The notes under the pieces were generated by a model. The model was not told the DNA's origin. It searched no databases and saw only the letters and a program-made list of their open reading frames with translations. From positions 1-16,772 of the forward strand of contig JAHHRK010000028.1 in the NCBI GenBank assembly GCA_020025795.1: a DNA stretch of 16,772 nt, in the 5' to 3' direction. Source of the stretch: Faecalibacterium sp. (GTDB taxonomy: Bacteria; Bacillota; Clostridia; Oscillospirales; Ruminococcaceae). Shown here piece after piece: positions 15,186 through 16,772 of this stretch (the first letter of the stretch is position 1; every line of letters starts with the position of its first letter). Position numbers and translations under genes: made by a program.

Positions 15186-15260
15186 GCTGATGTGGCGCAA
15201 TGGCAGCGCAACTGATTTGTAATCAGTTGGTTGCAGGTTCAACTCCTGTCATCAGCTCCA
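15186..15260 (+). tRNA. tRNA-Thr (anticodon UGU)
   Basis: A complete cloverleaf can be drawn. The acceptor stem is GCTGATG (15186-15192) with CATCAGC (15250-15256). The D stem is GCGC (15195-15198 with 15206-15209). The anticodon stem is ACTGA (15211-15215 with TCAGT 15223-15227), and its loop TTTGTAA places anticodon TGT at 15218-15220, which reads ACA and possibly other ACN codons. The variable loop is five bases. The T stem is GCAGG with CCTGT around TTCAACT. The discriminator is T15257 and the CCA end is encoded at 15258-15260. It is a single gene between its own promoter and terminator. Confidence 0.97.
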
Positions 15261-15266
15261 AAAAAG

Positions 15267-15297
15267 CCAGTCTTTCCAGGTGAAAGGCTGGTTTTTT
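15267..15297 (+). terminator. Terminator of the tRNA-Thr gene
   Basis: CCAGTCTTT (15267-15275) pairs with AAAGGCTGG (15283-15291), with one G-U pair, around a 7-nt loop, followed by six T (15292-15297). It begins six bases after the tRNA CCA end. Confidence 0.85.
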
Positions 15298-15311
15298 ACT
15301 TTATAGCATGG

Positions 15312-15348
15312 AAAAGGGACAGCCGAAAGCTCGGCTGTCCCTTTTTTT
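15312..15348. terminator. Bidirectional terminator between tRNA-Thr and the convergent HTH gene
   Basis: A perfect 15-bp stem (15312-15326 with 15331-15345) has the tetraloop AAGC and a T-run on the plus strand (15342-15348). The reverse strand reads the stem followed by four T. It lies 18 bp past the end of the minus-strand gene, so it can stop transcription from both sides and back up the tRNA terminator. Confidence 0.9.
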
Positions 15349-15366
15349 GTATCAGTATGGAAAAAA

Positions 15367-16596
15367 TTAGTATTCCCACTCACTCTCGGGAATGCTACCA
15401 GAGTGATCTACGAAATTTTCAGCTGCATTATACTCTACCGGCAAATAACAGGGGACAACATATTCGCGACCAATGGTGTCTGTCAGTACAGCAGCAGTAC
15501 AATAAACGCCGTTCGGCTCCAGCCAGAGATTATCCGGCAGGTGATAGGAAAGAGTGTCCTGCGCTTGTAAATCGGAATAGTCTTTGTCCGGTTCGCACCA
15601 GGTCACTAGCTTTTGATTGCGGAACAGTCCCACACGGATGGATTGCAATTCAGGGTGGGTCGGTGCAGATTCATTCACGACAGGAACACTGCTGGACGAG
15701 AGAGAAACATCGATTTGGGTATCTGCAAACTGGAAACGTCCATCTTTTCTGGTTTTGGCAGAGCCCCACAGAGAATCTCTAATGCCCGCTTTGGGGAAAG
15801 TGTTTAAATATAGGGAGTGGAATTCTTCTAACTGCTGCGTTTCCTGCGTATCGCCCGATTGGAAGAACGCGCGGATGGAGATGTGATCTGTCAAAGGGCA
15901 GGTGATCTGCGCAGAATAGGTCTGGTTTGCACCCAGAACAGCATCTGCTGTTACAACGTCGCCCTCACCGTTATCGGCTGCAAAGGTTGCAGTCATACCG
16001 TCAATATATGTCTTAGGCGTTGCCGAAACGGCAAAGGTGACCGTATTGGCGGTCAAATCCATGGTTTCAACTTGAACATCATATTGAGAAATCAGCTGGT
16101 TTTGCTGTTCCAGTACGTAGGTTACCTGATTTGTAATGTTGTTGATTTCAGACGAAAGGGACTGGTTCATCTGAGCGATGCTGTTGAAGAGATTACTGGA
16201 ATCGTTTTGCAGATGCTGAACGGACTGAAATAGATTCCAGAGCAATACCAGCAGAACAATCAGAAAAATGCAAAGCAGGGGACGAACCCATTTTTTATGC
16301 GTGGGTGCAGCAGGAATTTCCTTTGGTTTTGCTGCAAGATACGGATGTACAACCGCAAGCAACTGGGTGAGCTGTTCCTCGGTCAGTTCTGTATCAGATT
16401 CCTCCATGCCTAAAAGCCAGCGGGTAGAGACAGAGAAAAATTTGCTGAGCACGATGAACTCGCTCGCATTGGGAAGCGAGATGTCGTTTTCCCAGTTGTA
16501 AACGGTTTGCGGTGAGACGTCCAATCGTGCGCCCAGAATAGCCGGTGAAAGTTCCAGCTCTTTTCGTTTTTGTGCGATGCGTTGTCCAACGGTCAT
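15367..16596 (-). CDS. Membrane-tethered XRE-family HTH protein with extracytoplasmic beta-rich domain
   Basis: This 409-residue protein starts with an XRE/Cro-type HTH (HTH_3) at about 4-64: IAQKRKELELSPAILGARLD, VSPQTVYNWEND and LSKFFSVSTRWLLG. A linker of about 40 residues leads to one TM helix (about 105-122) preceded by HKKW. A short coiled-coil stretch rich in Asn, Gln and Ser (about 123-172) follows, then two beta-rich, possibly Ig-like parts (about 173-270 and 280-400). The predicted topology is HTH inside and C-terminus outside, so it could act as a one-component sensor that binds DNA at the membrane. Target and ligand are unknown. The ribosome binding site AAGGGGG (16604-16610, minus strand) sets the start. 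Unlike most genes here it uses codons such as CTA and TTA (for LYL near residue 262), hinting at lower expression or different ancestry. Neighbours give no functional clue. Confidence 0.85.
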   Translation of the reverse strand: MTVGQRIAQKRKELELSPAILGARLDVSPQTVYNWENDISLPNASEFIVLSKFFSVSTRWLLGMEESDTELTEEQLTQLLAVVHPYLAAKPKEIPAAPTHKKWVRPLLCIFLIVLLVLLWNLFQSVQHLQNDSSNLFNSIAQMNQSLSSEINNITNQVTYVLEQQNQLISQYDVQVETMDLTANTVTFAVSATPKTYIDGMTATFAADNGEGDVVTADAVLGANQTYSAQITCPLTDHISIRAFFQSGDTQETQQLEEFHSLYLNTFPKAGIRDSLWGSAKTRKDGRFQFADTQIDVSLSSSSVPVVNESAPTHPELQSIRVGLFRNQKLVTWCEPDKDYSDLQAQDTLSYHLPDNLWLEPNGVYCTAAVLTDTIGREYVVPCYLPVEYNAAENFVDHSGSIPESEWEY

Positions 16597-16661
16597 GAAG
16601 ATGCCCCCTTTTTCAGAAACAGTAAGAAAAAATGGAACAAATGAGATGGATTGTTAGAACC

Positions 16662-16690
16662 AGTATAATTTGATTTTTGGGGAAAAGCAA
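16662..16690 (-). promoter_or_regulatory. Candidate promoter of the membrane HTH gene
   Basis: On the minus strand, TTGCTT (16690-16685), a 17-nt spacer and TATACT (16667-16662) lie about 66 nt upstream of the start codon. The -10 is good (five of six) and the -35 is weak (three of six). Confidence 0.5.
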
Positions 16691-16731
16691 ATAAAAGTTG
16701 GGCTCAAAGGTGCTTTTTGTATTGCTGATTG

Positions 16732-16737
16732 TATAAT
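16732..16737 (+). promoter_or_regulatory. Consensus -10 box of a divergent plus-strand promoter
   Basis: A perfect TATAAT at 16732-16737 would start transcription near 16744, heading out of the window. No good -35 is found 16-18 nt upstream, so an activator may be needed or this may be chance in AT-rich DNA. Confidence 0.4.
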
Positions 16738-16760
16738 CATGCGAGAATTTTATGAAGATG

Positions 16761-16766
16761 GGGAGG
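16761..16766 (+). promoter_or_regulatory. Ribosome binding site of a gene starting at or past the window edge
   Basis: GGGAGG (part of GGGGAGG, 16760-16766) is a strong ribosome binding site. Only six bases remain, ending AT at 16771-16772, so an ATG may span the window boundary. An alternative ATG at 16752 is in frame to the end but has no ribosome binding site. Confidence 0.5.
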
Positions 16767-16772
16767 CTAGAT

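Noticed and set aside
15186..15300. tRNA-Thr 3' end as an integration (att) site
   Set aside because: No integrase gene, no repeated copy of the tRNA 3' end in the window, and ordinary terminators follow directly.
15231..15782. 183-codon plus-strand frame running from the tRNA into the region opposite the HTH gene
   Set aside because: It starts inside the tRNA, crosses two terminators and overlaps the better supported minus-strand gene.
1..16772. CRISPR arrays, insertion sequences, prophage genes or riboswitches
   Set aside because: No regularly spaced direct repeats, transposase or phage proteins were seen, and no purine riboswitch could be recognised; the start of the purine operon lies outside the window.

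Overview
The window looks like a chromosomal segment of an anaerobic, low-to-mid GC Firmicute, probably Clostridia of the Oscillospiraceae/Ruminococcaceae type (Faecalibacterium, Subdoligranulum and relatives). This is inferred from gene order, a single-chain PurL, clostridial-style PurD and S41 proteins, GGAGG ribosome binding sites, sigma-A-like promoters and a tRNA gene that encodes its own CCA. I could not run a search, so the genus is a guess.

Region 1 (1-7428) is the distal part of a purine biosynthesis operon. It holds the 3' end of purH, a 699-residue polytopic membrane protein that resembles GT-C glycosyltransferases, purD, and a 1229-residue purL that fuses the PurS-like, PurL and PurQ-like parts. 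Gaps are 16-28 nt and a strong hairpin terminator closes the unit. The membrane protein is the odd member, with no obvious role in purine synthesis.

Region 2 (7429-9693) holds two single genes. One is an RsuA-type 16S rRNA pseudouridine synthase. The other is a CdaR/PucR-type regulator with its own promoter, a possible operator, a leader hairpin and a strong terminator.

Region 3 (9694-14250) is a cell-division and cell-wall hydrolysis operon: ftsE, ftsX (4-bp overlap), a secreted coiled-coil M23 peptidase, a 38-residue single-pass membrane microprotein, and a membrane-anchored PDZ-S41 protease homologue. FtsEX is known to control peptidoglycan hydrolases through coiled-coil partners. Here the partner keeps all M23 metal ligands, so it may be the enzyme itself. 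The S41 protein keeps its Lys and Gln but has Asn where the catalytic Ser should be, with a Ser one residue later. The microprotein plus possible pseudoprotease is the part most likely to be undescribed.

Region 4 (14251-15348) has rsmA (ksgA), with little room for its own promoter after a weak terminator, then tRNA-Thr(UGU) with a strong promoter embedded in two palindromes, and two tandem terminators, the second bidirectional.

Region 5 (15349-16772) holds a convergent minus-strand gene for a membrane-tethered XRE/HTH protein with a large extracytoplasmic beta-rich part. A divergent promoter-like element and ribosome binding site point to a plus-strand gene starting just past the window end. 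No insertion sequences, prophage genes or CRISPR arrays were seen.
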